Below, in pieces: positions 40,547 through 49,992 of a DNA stretch of 64,000 bases. The stretch covers positions 1,736,001-1,800,000 of the forward strand of contig NZ_CP042239.1 of the NCBI RefSeq assembly GCF_007833215.1. Direction: 5' to 3'. Source of the stretch: Sphingomonas suaedae. Its GTDB lineage: Bacteria > Pseudomonadota > Alphaproteobacteria > Sphingomonadales > Sphingomonadaceae. The translations under genes were made by a program, and so were the position numbers. The notes below the pieces were generated by a model, which did no database searches, was not told the DNA's origin, and saw only the letters and a list, made by a program, of their open reading frames with translations. Position 1 is the stretch's first letter; each line of letters opens with the position of its first letter.

Positions 40547-43390
40547 ATGCGTCTGACCCGCACCGCCCTGTTCCTGGGTGCCGCCCTGCTCCCCTTCTCC
40601 GTGCAGGCACAGCAAGCGGCCCCCGTCCCTGCGGCGCAGAAGCAGGAGCAGATCGCCGTCGCACCGCTCGATTTCACCGAGCGGACGCTGCCCAATGGCC
40701 TCAAGGTCTATGCGATCCGCGACACTTCGACGGCCAATGTCTCGGTCCAGGTCTGGTACGATGTCGGCAGCAAGGACGATCCGGCGGGCAAATCGGGCTT
40801 TGCCCACATGTTCGAACATCTGATGTTCAAGGGTACGCGCAACCTGGTCGACGAGCAGATGGACCGGCTGACCGAGGATGTCGGTGGCTATAACAACGCA
40901 TCGACCAACGCGGATTATACCAACTATTACGAGGTGGTCCCGGCCAACCATCTCGAGCGCCTGCTGTTCGCGGAAGCCGACCGCATGGCGAGCCTCGTCG
41001 TCGACGAAAAGGTCTTTGCCTCCGAACGCGATGTGGTGAAGGAGGAACTGCGCAGCCGCGTGCTGGCGCAGCCCTATGGCAAGCTCTTCTACGTCTATTT
41101 CCCCAACATCTCCTACAGCGTTCACCCCTATGCCCGCCCCGGAATCGGCAGCATCGAAGACCTGGACGCCGCGAATATCGATGATATTCGCGCCTTTCAC
41201 GCGACCTATTACCGCCCCGACAACGCCGTGCTGGTCGTGGCCGGCAATTTCGATCCGGCGCAGCTGGACAAATGGGTAGACAAATATTTCGCGCCGATCG
41301 CCAAGCCGAACCGGCCGATCCCGCGCGTGACTGTCAGCGAACCGGCTCGCACCACGGCGGTGCGTCAGACGGTCTATGAACCCAATACGCCGCTCCCCGC
41401 CGTGCTGCTCAGCTATCAGCTTCCGCCCGATAACCACCCCGATCTTCCCGCGCTCACCGTCCTCGACGGCATCCTGTCGGGTGGCGAGAATTCGCGGCTC
41501 TACCGCAACCTCGTCTATCGCGACCAGCTCGTCGCACAGGCGGACACCTTCCTCGATTCGCGCCAATCGACCGGCGCCTACGCCATGTACGCGATCCTGG
41601 CCGGCGGAAAGTCGGCACAGGATGGCGAGGCAGCGATGCGGCGCGAAATCGCAGCGCTTCGTGATACGCCGGTAAGCGACGCCGAACTCGCCGAGGCGAA
41701 GAACGAAATCCTCACTTCGGCGCTGCGCAGCCGTGAGACCGCGGAAGGCAAGGCATCGACCCTTGCCGCCTCGATCATCATCGATCGCGACCCGCGCCAT
41801 AGCGACCGCCAGCTTGCGGAGATCGCCCGGGTCACCGCCGCCGACGTCCAGCGCGTCGCGCGCAACTATCTGGGCGACAACCAGTCCGCTGCGATCATCT
41901 ACCTCCCCGATGCGATGGCACAGGGCGCGAAGGGGGACAGCGTTGGCGTGGCATCGACCGTCAAGGTCGCGCCACTCGTCGCGCCGAAGGACATCGTCAT
42001 CCACACTGCCGCGAGCGAAGCGGAACGGATTGCCGTCCCAGCTCCTGCCGCGCCGGTCTCCCCCATCATTCCCGTCGCGAACGAGACCAGGCTCGCCAAT
42101 GGGATACGGGTGATCGTGGTCGAAAAACGCGATCTTCCGATCGTCACCGCCACCGTGGTGGCCCCCGCGGGCGGCGCGAGCGATCCGCAGGGCAAGGCAG
42201 GGACCGCCGCGCTCACCGCCGAACTGTTGACCAAGGGTACGGCGACCCGCTCGGCCGAACAGATCGCGCAGCAGATCGAATCGCTCGGCGGCTCGATCGG
42301 CGCGGGCGCGGACTGGGATGCCGCCTTCGCCACGGTTACCGTCAAGGCCGATCAGGTCGAACCCGCGCTGACCGTGCTCGCCGATGTCGCGCGCAATCCG
42401 GCCTTCGCTCAGGAAGAGCTGGAGCGCGCCCGCAAACAGACGCTGGACGGCGTTACCGTCCAGCTCAAAGACCCGGCAGCGCTCGCCGGGATCGTCGCGA
42501 ACCGCGCAGTGTTCGGCGCGGCACCCTATGGCCACATGCTGTCGGGCAACCCGACCTCGCTGCCAAAAATCTCGCGCAGTGACATCGCGGATGCCTATGG
42601 TGACGCGTGGCAGCCAGATAAGGCAGCCCTCGTGATCGTGGGCGACATCGCACAAAAGGATGCCGTCGAGCAGGCGAAGAAGCTGTTCGGCGACTGGAAA
42701 GCGGACACACGCATCAGGGCCGCGACGGCGGCCGCCACGCCAAGCCCCCGGGTGATCGTCGTCGACCTGCCCGAAGCCGGTCAGGCTGGCGTGGTCGTCG
42801 CCCGCCCCGGCATCGCACGCGACGACAAGGATTTCTACGCCGCACAGGTCGCCAATGCCACGCTCGGCGTCGGCTTCACCTCACGCCTCAACCGCGAAAT
42901 CCGCATCAAGCGCGGCCTCGCTTATGGCGCGGGCAGCAGCGTCGATGCACGCCGCGCTCCGGGGATCGTCACCGCATCGACTCAGACCAAGAACCCCTCC
43001 GCGCCCGAAGTCGTCGCGCTGATCGCCGCAGAGATGAAGGCGCTGGGTGCCGCCCCGGTCCCCGAGACTGAACTCGATTCGCGCAAGGCCGTATTGGTGG
43101 GCAGCTTCGGCCGCCGGATCGAGCGCACCGACGGAATCGCCGGGGCGCTCGCCGATTATGTCGCCGACGGCGTCCCCCTGGATACGTTGCAGACCTATAT
43201 CCCCGCGATCCAGGGCGTCGATCCGGCAGCGGTGCAAGCGGCGGCGAAGAAGGTGCTCGATCCCAGCAGCGCCAGCATCGTCGTAGTCGGCGATTCAAAG
43301 CAGTTCGTCGACGCGCTTCGCAAGACCTATCCGCAGTTGGAGGTAATTCCGGCCAGCGCCCTGAATCTCGACAGCGCCACGTTGAAGTGA
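40547..43390 (+). CDS. M16-family zinc metalloprotease (pitrilysin type, two-domain)
   Basis: 947 residues, one chain with two M16 halves. The signal peptide MRLTRTALFLGAALLPFSVQA indicates export. The inverted zinc motif HMFEH (H87, E90, H91) is in the N-terminal half, with FAEADRM further on as third-ligand region. The C-terminal half (from about residue 515, ETRLANGIRVIVVEKRDL) repeats the fold but lacks the HxxEH motif, as usual for the non-catalytic half. Expected to degrade peptides in the periplasm. Confidence 0.9.
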   Translation: MRLTRTALFLGAALLPFSVQAQQAAPVPAAQKQEQIAVAPLDFTERTLPNGLKVYAIRDTSTANVSVQVWYDVGSKDDPAGKSGFAHMFEHLMFKGTRNLVDEQMDRLTEDVGGYNNASTNADYTNYYEVVPANHLERLLFAEADRMASLVVDEKVFASERDVVKEELRSRVLAQPYGKLFYVYFPNISYSVHPYARPGIGSIEDLDAANIDDIRAFHATYYRPDNAVLVVAGNFDPAQLDKWVDKYFAPIAKPNRPIPRVTVSEPARTTAVRQTVYEPNTPLPAVLLSYQLPPDNHPDLPALTVLDGILSGGENSRLYRNLVYRDQLVAQADTFLDSRQSTGAYAMYAILAGGKSAQDGEAAMRREIAALRDTPVSDAELAEAKNEILTSALRSRETAEGKASTLAASIIIDRDPRHSDRQLAEIARVTAADVQRVARNYLGDNQSAAIIYLPDAMAQGAKGDSVGVASTVKVAPLVAPKDIVIHTAASEAERIAVPAPAAPVSPIIPVANETRLANGIRVIVVEKRDLPIVTATVVAPAGGASDPQGKAGTAALTAELLTKGTATRSAEQIAQQIESLGGSIGAGADWDAAFATVTVKADQVEPALTVLADVARNPAFAQEELERARKQTLDGVTVQLKDPAALAGIVANRAVFGAAPYGHMLSGNPTSLPKISRSDIADAYGDAWQPDKAALVIVGDIAQKDAVEQAKKLFGDWKADTRIRAATAAATPSPRVIVVDLPEAGQAGVVVARPGIARDDKDFYAAQVANATLGVGFTSRLNREIRIKRGLAYGAGSSVDARRAPGIVTASTQTKNPSAPEVVALIAAEMKALGAAPVPETELDSRKAVLVGSFGRRIERTDGIAGALADYVADGVPLDTLQTYIPAIQGVDPAAVQAAAKKVLDPSSASIVVVGDSKQFVDALRKTYPQLEVIPASALNLDSATLK

Positions 43391-43398
43391 TTCCAAAG

Positions 43399-43420
43399 CC
43401 CCTCCCCCTCAGGGGAGGGG
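43399..43420. repeat. Half copy of the CCCCTCCCC palindrome after the M16 gene
   Basis: CCCCTCCCC and GGGGAGGGG pair exactly around CTCA, eight bases after the stop codon. Could end transcription, though no T-tract follows. Confidence 0.5.
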
Positions 43421-43468
43421 CGTGGTTGCGGGGCCCTTCATCCCTAATATTAGCTTAACTATCAATCG

Positions 43469-43491
43469 TTTCACCTTGGGACGCGGTGAAA
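43469..43491. promoter_or_regulatory. Inverted repeat upstream of the cell-wall hydrolase gene
   Basis: TTTCACC and GGTGAAA, exact, 9-base spacer, 31 bp before the first ATG. AT-rich sequence just upstream (TAATATTAGCTTAAC) could be a promoter, so this may be its operator. Confidence 0.35.
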
Positions 43492-43522
43492 TCGGCAGCA
43501 GAAAATAAAGGTCCGCGGCGCT

Positions 43523-44605
43523 ATGGCAGGCTCGGGAAGCCTTCCCGGCGGGACAGACATGCTGCGACGGATGACGCGACTTCAGCTTCGGGGACTGGCA
43601 GCGGCGTTGATCGCGTCGCTGGTCGGTGCCGGATTCTCCGCACATGCCGGCCTGACCGCGCTCCACGCCTCGCAACAGGGCGCGCGCGCCGTCGGTCCCC
43701 AACCGACCGGCTATGAAGCCGACGACCACTTCCCCGGCGCCGCCTTCTACCAGCTCGCGGACGACGGCAGCGGCTCGCCATCGCTGGGATCGACCGGCAC
43801 GGTAGAACTGCCCGATACCCCGGTTCCGGATGATGCAGCGGCGGATCCGACGATCCGTCCCGCCCCGCCCTTCGATTTGCGCGGCTCGGCCCAGGACAGG
43901 GCGCGCGCGCTGCAATGCCTTATCACCGCCATCTATTATGAGGCCGCGACCGAGCCGGAGGATGGCCAGCGCGCGGTCGCGCAGGTTATCCTCAATCGGG
44001 TCCGCCACCCGACCTTCCCCGGCACGGTCTGTGGCGTTGTCTTTCAGGGGTCCGAAAAGTCGGGCTGTCAGTTCAGCTTTGCCTGCGACGGCGCAATGGC
44101 ACGCAAGCCCGAGCGGACTTATTGGGACCGGGCCGCGCGCGTCGCATCGGCCGCTCTGGCGGGCGAGGTCTTCGCACCTGTGGGCATGGCAACGCACTAT
44201 CATACCCACGCAGTGACCCCGCGCTGGAACAAGAGCCTGGTGATGACCGGCGTGTTCGGCGCGCATTTCTTCCACCGTTGGAAGGGCTATTGGGGGACCG
44301 GCGCCGCCTTCACCCAGGCGTATCGCGGCGGCGAGCCGATCCCCGGCCCGACGGCGCGAACCGCCACTGCCCCGGTCGTAGCGAAGCCCGCCCCTGTCCC
44401 CACGTCAGTAGCCGTTGCGGACGCCGTGCAGCGACCCGGCAATCCAATGCTGCGCCCCGCCGCCGAACAGGTGCCTAAGCGGCAGCCTTCGGCCTCCGCG
44501 CGCCGCGAACCCGCCGAGAGCGGCGACGTTCTTGCGCGCTATGCCGCACCCGCGGAATCGCAGATTCTCGACAAGTGGAAGGACAGCGGTCAGCCGATTC
44601 GCTAG
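43523..44605 (+). CDS. Cell-wall hydrolase, SleB/CwlJ (Hydrolase_2) domain
   Basis: 360 residues from ATG 43523, or 348 from ATG 43559 (MLRRMTRLQ), which places the hydrophobic segment LAAALIASLVGAGFSAHAG nearer the N-terminus. The Hydrolase_2 domain (about residues 130-250) shows AIYYEAATEPEDGQRAVAQVILNRV, the glutamate-containing signature of SleB-type lytic transglycosylases, and VCGVVFQG. The Pro/Ala-rich tail is unconserved. Role in peptidoglycan remodelling in the periplasm. Confidence 0.85.
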   Translation: MAGSGSLPGGTDMLRRMTRLQLRGLAAALIASLVGAGFSAHAGLTALHASQQGARAVGPQPTGYEADDHFPGAAFYQLADDGSGSPSLGSTGTVELPDTPVPDDAAADPTIRPAPPFDLRGSAQDRARALQCLITAIYYEAATEPEDGQRAVAQVILNRVRHPTFPGTVCGVVFQGSEKSGCQFSFACDGAMARKPERTYWDRAARVASAALAGEVFAPVGMATHYHTHAVTPRWNKSLVMTGVFGAHFFHRWKGYWGTGAAFTQAYRGGEPIPGPTARTATAPVVAKPAPVPTSVAVADAVQRPGNPMLRPAAEQVPKRQPSASARREPAESGDVLARYAAPAESQILDKWKDSGQPIR

Positions 44606-44642
44606 AGTCGGTTCAGCTTCGTGGGCCAAACTCCAGCACGAA

Positions 44643-44672
44643 ACGGCCCCCGCACATGCGCGCGGGGGCCGT
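44643..44672. terminator. Bidirectional terminator between convergent genes
   Basis: ACGGCCCCCGC (44643-44653) pairs exactly with GCGGGGGCCGT (44662-44672) around an 8-base loop. It lies between two convergent stop codons (44605 and 44697). Flanking T-content is modest (TCCATTCATT on the + side). Confidence 0.7.
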
Positions 44673-44696
44673 CCATTCATTCAGAGACGCCTTGGC

Positions 44697-45293
44697 TTAG
44701 CGGCGACGCTCCCAGTCCCGACGCTCCCACCGGATCTTGCGCGCCAGCGCATCGAAGCGGCGGTCGAGATCCGCCCGCTCTGCCATCGTCAGACCCGGGC
44801 GGCTCTGGCGATAGCGCGCTTCGAGCGCAGCGATGCCGCGAAACTCCGCCCGCAGACGGACAGCCTCGGCGCGGGTGATCTGTCCGCTCCGCACGCCTTG
44901 GTCGATGCGACGATCGAGAATCGCTTGCCGCTGGTTGATGTTCCACCAGCCATTGTCCGCGCCAGGCCGGTTCTGATTGTCGCGGCGTTCGACGCGGATC
45001 TTGCGCGACAGCACGTCGAACCGGCGGTCGAGGTCGCGGCGCTCGGCGATCGTCAGCCCGGGCGCCGACCGGCGATAGCGAACCTCAAGCTGGGCGATCC
45101 CGCGATATTCGGCGCGCAGGCGCGTCGCCTCGGCGCGCGTCAGCTGGCCATTGCGCAGACCCTGGTTGATCCGCTGCTCCAGTTGCGCCTGGCGCTGGTT
45201 GATACTCTGCCACCCGGCCTGTGCGGTCGCGGCAGGAACGGTGGCGGCGGCGATGCCGAGACCGGCGATCATCAATGCAAACTTCTTGTTCAT
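44697..45293 (-). CDS. Periplasmic protein made of two tandem ~80-residue repeats
   Basis: 198 residues. Signal peptide MNKKFALMIAGLGIAAATVPA. The mature part consists of two copies of one unit, starting WQSINQRQAQLEQRINQGLR and WWNINQRQAILDRRIDQGVR, each continuing with LTRAEA or ITRAEA, LRAE(Y/F)RGIA, YR, a GLT motif and DLDRRFD. Each unit is strongly helical and charged and ends with arginine-rich residues. GAGGAG precedes the start. No function known; it may bind an acidic polymer or partner protein in the envelope. Confidence 0.75.
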   Translation of the reverse strand: MNKKFALMIAGLGIAAATVPAATAQAGWQSINQRQAQLEQRINQGLRNGQLTRAEATRLRAEYRGIAQLEVRYRRSAPGLTIAERRDLDRRFDVLSRKIRVERRDNQNRPGADNGWWNINQRQAILDRRIDQGVRSGQITRAEAVRLRAEFRGIAALEARYRQSRPGLTMAERADLDRRFDALARKIRWERRDWERRR

Positions 45294-45488
45294 CGACCTT
45301 CTCCTCATTCAAATCCCTGGCCGCCTCTGCGGCTGTCTCCGTTATTGCCGGCGCATGTCGCAATGATTTGACCGGAATGTCGCTTTTGTGTCGCGGCGTG
45401 TCGCAATCGCGAAAGCTCCGTTCATAATCGTTAACGCACAACGTGTTTTATCTTGCCAAAACACCTCGCATGTCGCATCTTCGCCGTC

Positions 45489-45710
45489 ATGCTTAATCTG
45501 CTCTCGCTCATCGTCGGCATCGTCGCCTTTCCGGTGATGCTGATCGGCCTCATCCCGCTGCTCGGCTGGCTCAACTGGCTGGTCGTTCCGCTCGCGATCC
45601 TGGGCCTAGCCCTTGGCGCCTTGTCGGAGTCGAACACGGGTCGAAACCTCAATATCGTCGTGCTGATCGTCGGCGGCGTGCGGCTCTGGCTCGGCGGTTT
45701 CATCCTCTGA
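45489..45710 (+). CDS. Small hydrophobic membrane protein
   Basis: 73 residues with two membrane segments (LNLLSLIVGIVAFPVMLIG; WLVVPLAILGLALGALSE) and a third weaker one at the end. The ATG at 45489 is preferred to 45453, whose product begins with a non-conserved leader. Common small membrane protein type in sphingomonads; function unknown. Confidence 0.65.
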   Translation: MLNLLSLIVGIVAFPVMLIGLIPLLGWLNWLVVPLAILGLALGALSESNTGRNLNIVVLIVGGVRLWLGGFIL

Positions 45711-45717
45711 TCTGACC

Positions 45718-45750
45718 CAGAGCGGGTCCGGTTTCCCGAACCCCGCTCTG
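45718..45750. terminator. Hairpin between convergent small membrane gene and glycine-zipper gene
   Basis: CAGAGCGGG and CCCGCTCTG pair exactly around a 15-base loop, in the 50-bp gap between two convergent stop codons. Likely shared terminator, no strong T-tract. Confidence 0.55.
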
Positions 45751-45760
45751 TGTCCGAGGA

Positions 45761-46327
45761 TCAGCGGCAGCGCATGTTGCCGCGGTCGATCGACGCGCCA
45801 AGGGCCGCGCCACCCGCAGCGCCCAGCAACGTCCCGAGCACGCTCGAACGTCCGTTGGTCAGCGCATTGCCCAGGAAGCCACCGGCGATGCCGCCGACGA
45901 TCAGGCCCGTCGTCCCGTCGCTGCGACGGCAATAATAACGCCCGTCGCGACCGCGATAGATACGGTCCTGCCGCGTCAGGCGACGTTCGCGATAATAGCG
46001 GCCGTCGCGATAATAATCGTCGGCATAATAGGCGCGCTGGCCGCGCGCAGGGCGGTTCCAGTCGTAGTTGCGATACTGGCGCCAGTCGCGACGATCCGCA
46101 CGGCGATCCTGGCGGGCATCGCGCAGTTCGCGCTGATATTCGCGCTGAGCCTGGCGGCGCTCGCGCGGCGAATCGGCACGGCGCAGGTCGCGGCGATAAT
46201 CGCGCTGCGCATCGCGCACTTCTTCACGATATTCGCGGTTGGAGTCGCGCGGGGTCTGTTGGGCAAGGGCCGGGACGGGGGTCAGTACGACCGATGCCAT
46301 CATCGCGGCGATCATCGGGGTACGCAT
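45761..46327 (-). CDS. Exported glycine-zipper (17 kDa antigen-like) protein with Arg/Tyr-rich middle
   Basis: 188 residues. Signal peptide MRTPMIAAMMASVVLTPVPA. The middle (about 25-125) is extremely rich in Arg, Asp, Tyr and Gln. The C-terminal GLIVGGIAGGFLGNALTNG and LGTLLGAAGGAALGASID form a glycine-zipper 2TM motif, found in envelope proteins. An AGGAG site eight bases before the ATG at 46327 fixes this start. Function unknown. Confidence 0.78.
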   Translation of the reverse strand: MRTPMIAAMMASVVLTPVPALAQQTPRDSNREYREEVRDAQRDYRRDLRRADSPRERRQAQREYQRELRDARQDRRADRRDWRQYRNYDWNRPARGQRAYYADDYYRDGRYYRERRLTRQDRIYRGRDGRYYCRRSDGTTGLIVGGIAGGFLGNALTNGRSSVLGTLLGAAGGAALGASIDRGNMRCR

Positions 46328-46443
46328 TGGATACACTCCTGCAACTTTTGGATGTGCACCAGAACGACCGGGATATTGCGGCGGTTGCGTGAACCGAAAA
46401 CTACCCCGCGTTCATCGCCCGGCCAGCTTCAGATGCCCCAATT

Positions 46444-47268
46444 TCACATGCGTTGCGCGCCCGGATAGGCGAACAGCAGGTCGCTATCGGTGGAGGCGGT
46501 AAGCACCGCGCTGCCGGTTACGGTTACGCACTCTCCCGCCTGCCATGCCACGCCATCGACCTCACCCGCGCCGCGCACCGGAATCAGCCAGCCGGTCACC
46601 CCATGGGGCAGCCGGATCGCCCGATCCCCGCCACCCCAGCGCTCCAGCACGAATTTCGGCCCCTCGACCAATATCGTCCGCCCGGCCTCCACCTCGCCCG
46701 GCGTCGGCGCGGGGGTCCATGGCTCCAGGTCGGCCACCGCGATCCCGTCATCCAGGTGCAATTCGCGCGGTCGCCCATAATCATAGAGGCGATAGGTGGT
46801 TTCGCTGTTCTGCTGCACTTCGATCAGGGTGAGACCGGCCCCGATCGCATGGACCGTACCCGATGGCGCATAAATCACATCACCCGCCCGTACCGGCTTC
46901 CAGTCGAGTAGTCCCTCGATCGATCCATCGATCGCCGCCGCACGCAGGGTTTCGGCGTCCACGCTTTCGCGGGGGCCGAGGGCGATCGTCGAATCGGACT
47001 CCGCGGCGAGAATCACCCAGCATTCGTCCTTACCGCGCGGCAACCCGCGCAGATGCGCCGCATCGTCGTCGGGATGCACCTGCACCGACAATTTTTCGCT
47101 GGTAAACAGATATTTGATCAGCAGGTCCGGCGCGGCATCGCCCGGAGTCTGGAACCACACCTCGCCCACAGGTTCCCCGCCCGGTGCAGGATCGTCAAAC
47201 CCGGGCCACAGGCGATGACGTCCCCAAGGCTTTTCCACACGGTGCGTAGCGAGCAATTGCGCGGGCAT
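46444..47268 (-). CDS. manA: Mannose-6-phosphate isomerase, class I
   Basis: 274 residues, the short class I form. Cupin zinc motifs are KLSVQVHPDD and the PSGTVHAIGAG segment. It interconverts fructose-6-P and mannose-6-P for GDP-mannose and exopolysaccharide. GGAGG lies five bases before the ATG at 47268, a strong ribosome binding site that sets the start; the much longer frame to 47700 is spurious. It is divergent from bamD. Confidence 0.9.
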   Translation of the reverse strand: MPAQLLATHRVEKPWGRHRLWPGFDDPAPGGEPVGEVWFQTPGDAAPDLLIKYLFTSEKLSVQVHPDDDAAHLRGLPRGKDECWVILAAESDSTIALGPRESVDAETLRAAAIDGSIEGLLDWKPVRAGDVIYAPSGTVHAIGAGLTLIEVQQNSETTYRLYDYGRPRELHLDDGIAVADLEPWTPAPTPGEVEAGRTILVEGPKFVLERWGGGDRAIRLPHGVTGWLIPVRGAGEVDGVAWQAGECVTVTGSAVLTASTDSDLLFAYPGAQRM

Positions 47269-47396
47269 CGGTCCTCCAGGAAATGCGCGTCGAAGCATCG
47301 CGACAACGCCCGAATTCTGCGCACCGATCCACTTCACCGCAAGCATCGCCAAAAAACATTTCGCCAGTACGCAACCCTCGGCTAAGAACCTGCGCA

Positions 47397-48266
47397 ATGC
47401 GTATGCTTTCCACCCGCTCGCTCTCGCTGGTCGCTCTTGCCGTGCTGGCCCTTCCCATCGCCGGTTGTGCGCGCGGCGGCGGCACCCGTGCCGACCTGCC
47501 CTATGTCGCCCGCGACGTCGGCACGCTGTACACGGCGGCGAAGGACCGGCTGGACAAGGGGCAGTACAAGCTCGCCGCCGCGCTGTTCGACGAGGTCGAG
47601 CGGCAGCATCCCTATTCGGTCTGGGCGCGCCGCGCGCAGCTGATGGGCGCCTTCGCTTATTATCTCGACAAGAATTACACCCAGGCGATCCAGTCGGCAC
47701 AACGCTTCCTGGCGGTGCATCCGGGTAACCGCGACGCGCCCTATGCCTATTATCTGATCGCGCTCAGCTATTATGAGCAGGTCAGCGACGTAACCCGCGA
47801 CCAGAAGATCACCCAGCAGGCGCTCGACGCGCTGGGCGAACTCAATCGCCGTTATCCCAACACGCGCTACGCCGCCGATGCGCGCCTCAAGATCGACCTG
47901 GTCCGCGACCACCTCGCCGGCAAGGAGATGGAGGTCGGGCGCTATTATCAGACGAAAGGGCAGTGGCTCGCCTCGGTCATGCGCTTCCGCATCGTGATCG
48001 ATCAGTATCAGACGACGACCCACACGCCGGAGGCGTTGATGCGTCTGACCGAAAGCTATCTGGCGCTCGGGATCAAGGACGAGGCGAAGAAGTCGGCAGC
48101 GGTGCTCGGCGCCAACTATCCGGGTACGCAATGGTATGAGCGGGCCTATGAACTGGTCCAGAAGCATGGCGAGCCGGTTCCAGTCCCGGCACTCGCGGCG
48201 CCCGCAGAACGTCCGGTACGCGACGAACCCCAGCGTCCCGCGTCGCCGACCGACGAGACGAACTGA
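47397..48266 (+). CDS. bamD: Outer-membrane assembly lipoprotein BamD
   Basis: 289 residues. Lipoprotein signal with lipobox LPIAGC, then tetratricopeptide-like helices (LYTAAKDRLDKGQYKLAAALFDEV; QHPYSVWARRAQLM; AYYLIALSYYEQV). BamD is the essential lipoprotein of the Bam complex that inserts beta-barrels into the outer membrane. The Pro-rich C-terminal tail is variable. Starts ATG 47397 or 47403. recN follows, a conserved order in alphaproteobacteria. Confidence 0.95.
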   Translation: MRMLSTRSLSLVALAVLALPIAGCARGGGTRADLPYVARDVGTLYTAAKDRLDKGQYKLAAALFDEVERQHPYSVWARRAQLMGAFAYYLDKNYTQAIQSAQRFLAVHPGNRDAPYAYYLIALSYYEQVSDVTRDQKITQQALDALGELNRRYPNTRYAADARLKIDLVRDHLAGKEMEVGRYYQTKGQWLASVMRFRIVIDQYQTTTHTPEALMRLTESYLALGIKDEAKKSAAVLGANYPGTQWYERAYELVQKHGEPVPVPALAAPAERPVRDEPQRPASPTDETN

Positions 48267-48330
48267 GCTTTCGCGCTGCCCCGGTGAATCGCCTCTCCCA
48301 AGGCGGAACAAAAAGGGGTAGTGCGGGCCG

Positions 48331-49992
48331 ATGCTGACCGCATTGTCCATCCGCGACGTGGTGTTGATCGAGGCGCTCGACCTCGACTTCGGCACCGGGC
48401 TTGGCGTGCTGACCGGGGAAACCGGGGCGGGCAAGTCGATCCTGCTCGATTCGCTTGGCCTTGCGCTCGGCGCCCGTGCCGACAGCGGCCTGGTCCGTCA
48501 GGGGGCGTCGCAAGCCGTCGTCACCGCCAGCTTCGAACTGACCGATCCCACAGCGGTCGCGACGTTGCTGGGTGAGAGCGGACTTGACCACGACCCGTCC
48601 GAGCCCCTCACCATTCGCCGCCTGGTAAAGGCCGATGGCGGCAGCCGGGCCTATGTCAACGATCAGCCCGCGTCGGCCGGCCTGCTGCGCGAACTTGGTG
48701 GCCTGCTAGTCGAAATTCACGGCCAGCATGACGATCGCGGCCTGCTCAACCCGCGCGGCCATCGCGCACTGCTCGACAGTTTCGGGCGTCTCGACGTGAA
48801 TGCAGTCGCGACCGCATATCGCAAGCTCCGTGAAGCCGATGAGGCGCTGGCAATCGCGCGATCCGAGCAGGAAACCGCGGCACGGGATCGCGAATGGCTG
48901 GAACATGCGGTGGGAGAACTCCAGGCGCTGGCGCCCGAATCGGGAGAGGAGGCGGTCCTGGCGGAGCGGCGGGCAACGATGCAGCGCGGCGAGCGAATTG
49001 CGGGGGAACTCCAGCAGATCGCCGACCTCCTCGACGGGTCCGATGGAGCGCTGACTCGGCTGCGCCAGGCAGCCCGCATCCTGGAACGGGTTGCCGAGGA
49101 TCATCCGGCGCTCGGCGAAGCGCTCGCCGCACTGGATCTCGCGCTGGTCGAGGGCGGTGCGACGCAAGACAATATCGACACCGCCGCCGAGGCACTGGCG
49201 TTCGACCCTGCTGCGCTGGAGGCGGACGAGGCCCGTCTGTTCGAGTTGCGCGGCCTGGCCCGCAAACACCGCGTCCAGCCCGACGATCTTGCCGATCTGG
49301 CCGAGACGTTCGCCGCGCGGCTTGCCCGGATCGAGGGCGGCGAAGGGACGATCGCCCAACTGGAGGCGCAGGTCTCTGCCGCCGAATCGGCCTATGTCGC
49401 CGCTGCCGAAACCCTGTCGGCCGCCCGATCCGCCGCCGCCGCGCGGCTCGACGCTGCGGTTGCGGGGGAACTGGCGCCGCTCAAGCTCGACGCCGCTAAG
49501 TTTCGCACGACTGTCGAGTCGTTGCCCCGCGACCAATGGTCCGCTTCGGGCCGCGACCGGGTGGAGTTCGAGGTGTCGACCAACCCCGGCGCGCCCTTCG
49601 CCCCGCTGATCAAGATCGCGTCGGGCGGCGAACTCTCGCGCTTCATCCTCGCGCTCAAGGTCGCGCTGGCCGAGGAGGGCGGCGCGCGGACGCTGATCTT
49701 CGACGAGATCGACCGCGGGGTGGGCGGCGCCGTCGCCAGCGCAATCGGCGAGCGGCTGGCGCGGCTGGCGTCGGGGACGCAGCTGCTGGTGGTGACGCAT
49801 AGTCCGCAGGTCGCGGCGCGGGGCGCCCACCATCTGCTGATCGCCAAGAGCCATGACGGGCTGGTGACCCGGACCGGGGTGCGGCAGCTCGACGATGCCG
49901 AACGGCGGGAAGAAATCGCCCGGATGCTGTCGGGTGCGCAGATTACCGACGAGGCGCGGGCCCAGGCCGAGCGGCTGCTCGAAGCGGCCTAG
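48331..49992 (+). CDS. recN: DNA repair protein RecN
   Basis: 553 residues, SMC-like. Walker A GETGAGKS at 29-36; the coiled-coil middle (about 160-350); signature SGGELSRF, then Walker B LIFDEIDRGVGG and VVTHSPQVA at the C-terminus. It acts in double-strand-break repair. The stop codon shares bases with the stop of the convergent lipoprotein gene (CTAG at 49989-49992). Confidence 0.95.
   Translation: MLTALSIRDVVLIEALDLDFGTGLGVLTGETGAGKSILLDSLGLALGARADSGLVRQGASQAVVTASFELTDPTAVATLLGESGLDHDPSEPLTIRRLVKADGGSRAYVNDQPASAGLLRELGGLLVEIHGQHDDRGLLNPRGHRALLDSFGRLDVNAVATAYRKLREADEALAIARSEQETAARDREWLEHAVGELQALAPESGEEAVLAERRATMQRGERIAGELQQIADLLDGSDGALTRLRQAARILERVAEDHPALGEALAALDLALVEGGATQDNIDTAAEALAFDPAALEADEARLFELRGLARKHRVQPDDLADLAETFAARLARIEGGEGTIAQLEAQVSAAESAYVAAAETLSAARSAAAARLDAAVAGELAPLKLDAAKFRTTVESLPRDQWSASGRDRVEFEVSTNPGAPFAPLIKIASGGELSRFILALKVALAEEGGARTLIFDEIDRGVGGAVASAIGERLARLASGTQLLVVTHSPQVAARGAHHLLIAKSHDGLVTRTGVRQLDDAERREEIARMLSGAQITDEARAQAERLLEAA

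Noticed and set aside
40349..42655. 768-codon minus-strand frame opposite the M16 protease
   Set aside because: Shadow frame; the plus strand carries a signal peptide and HxxEH motif.
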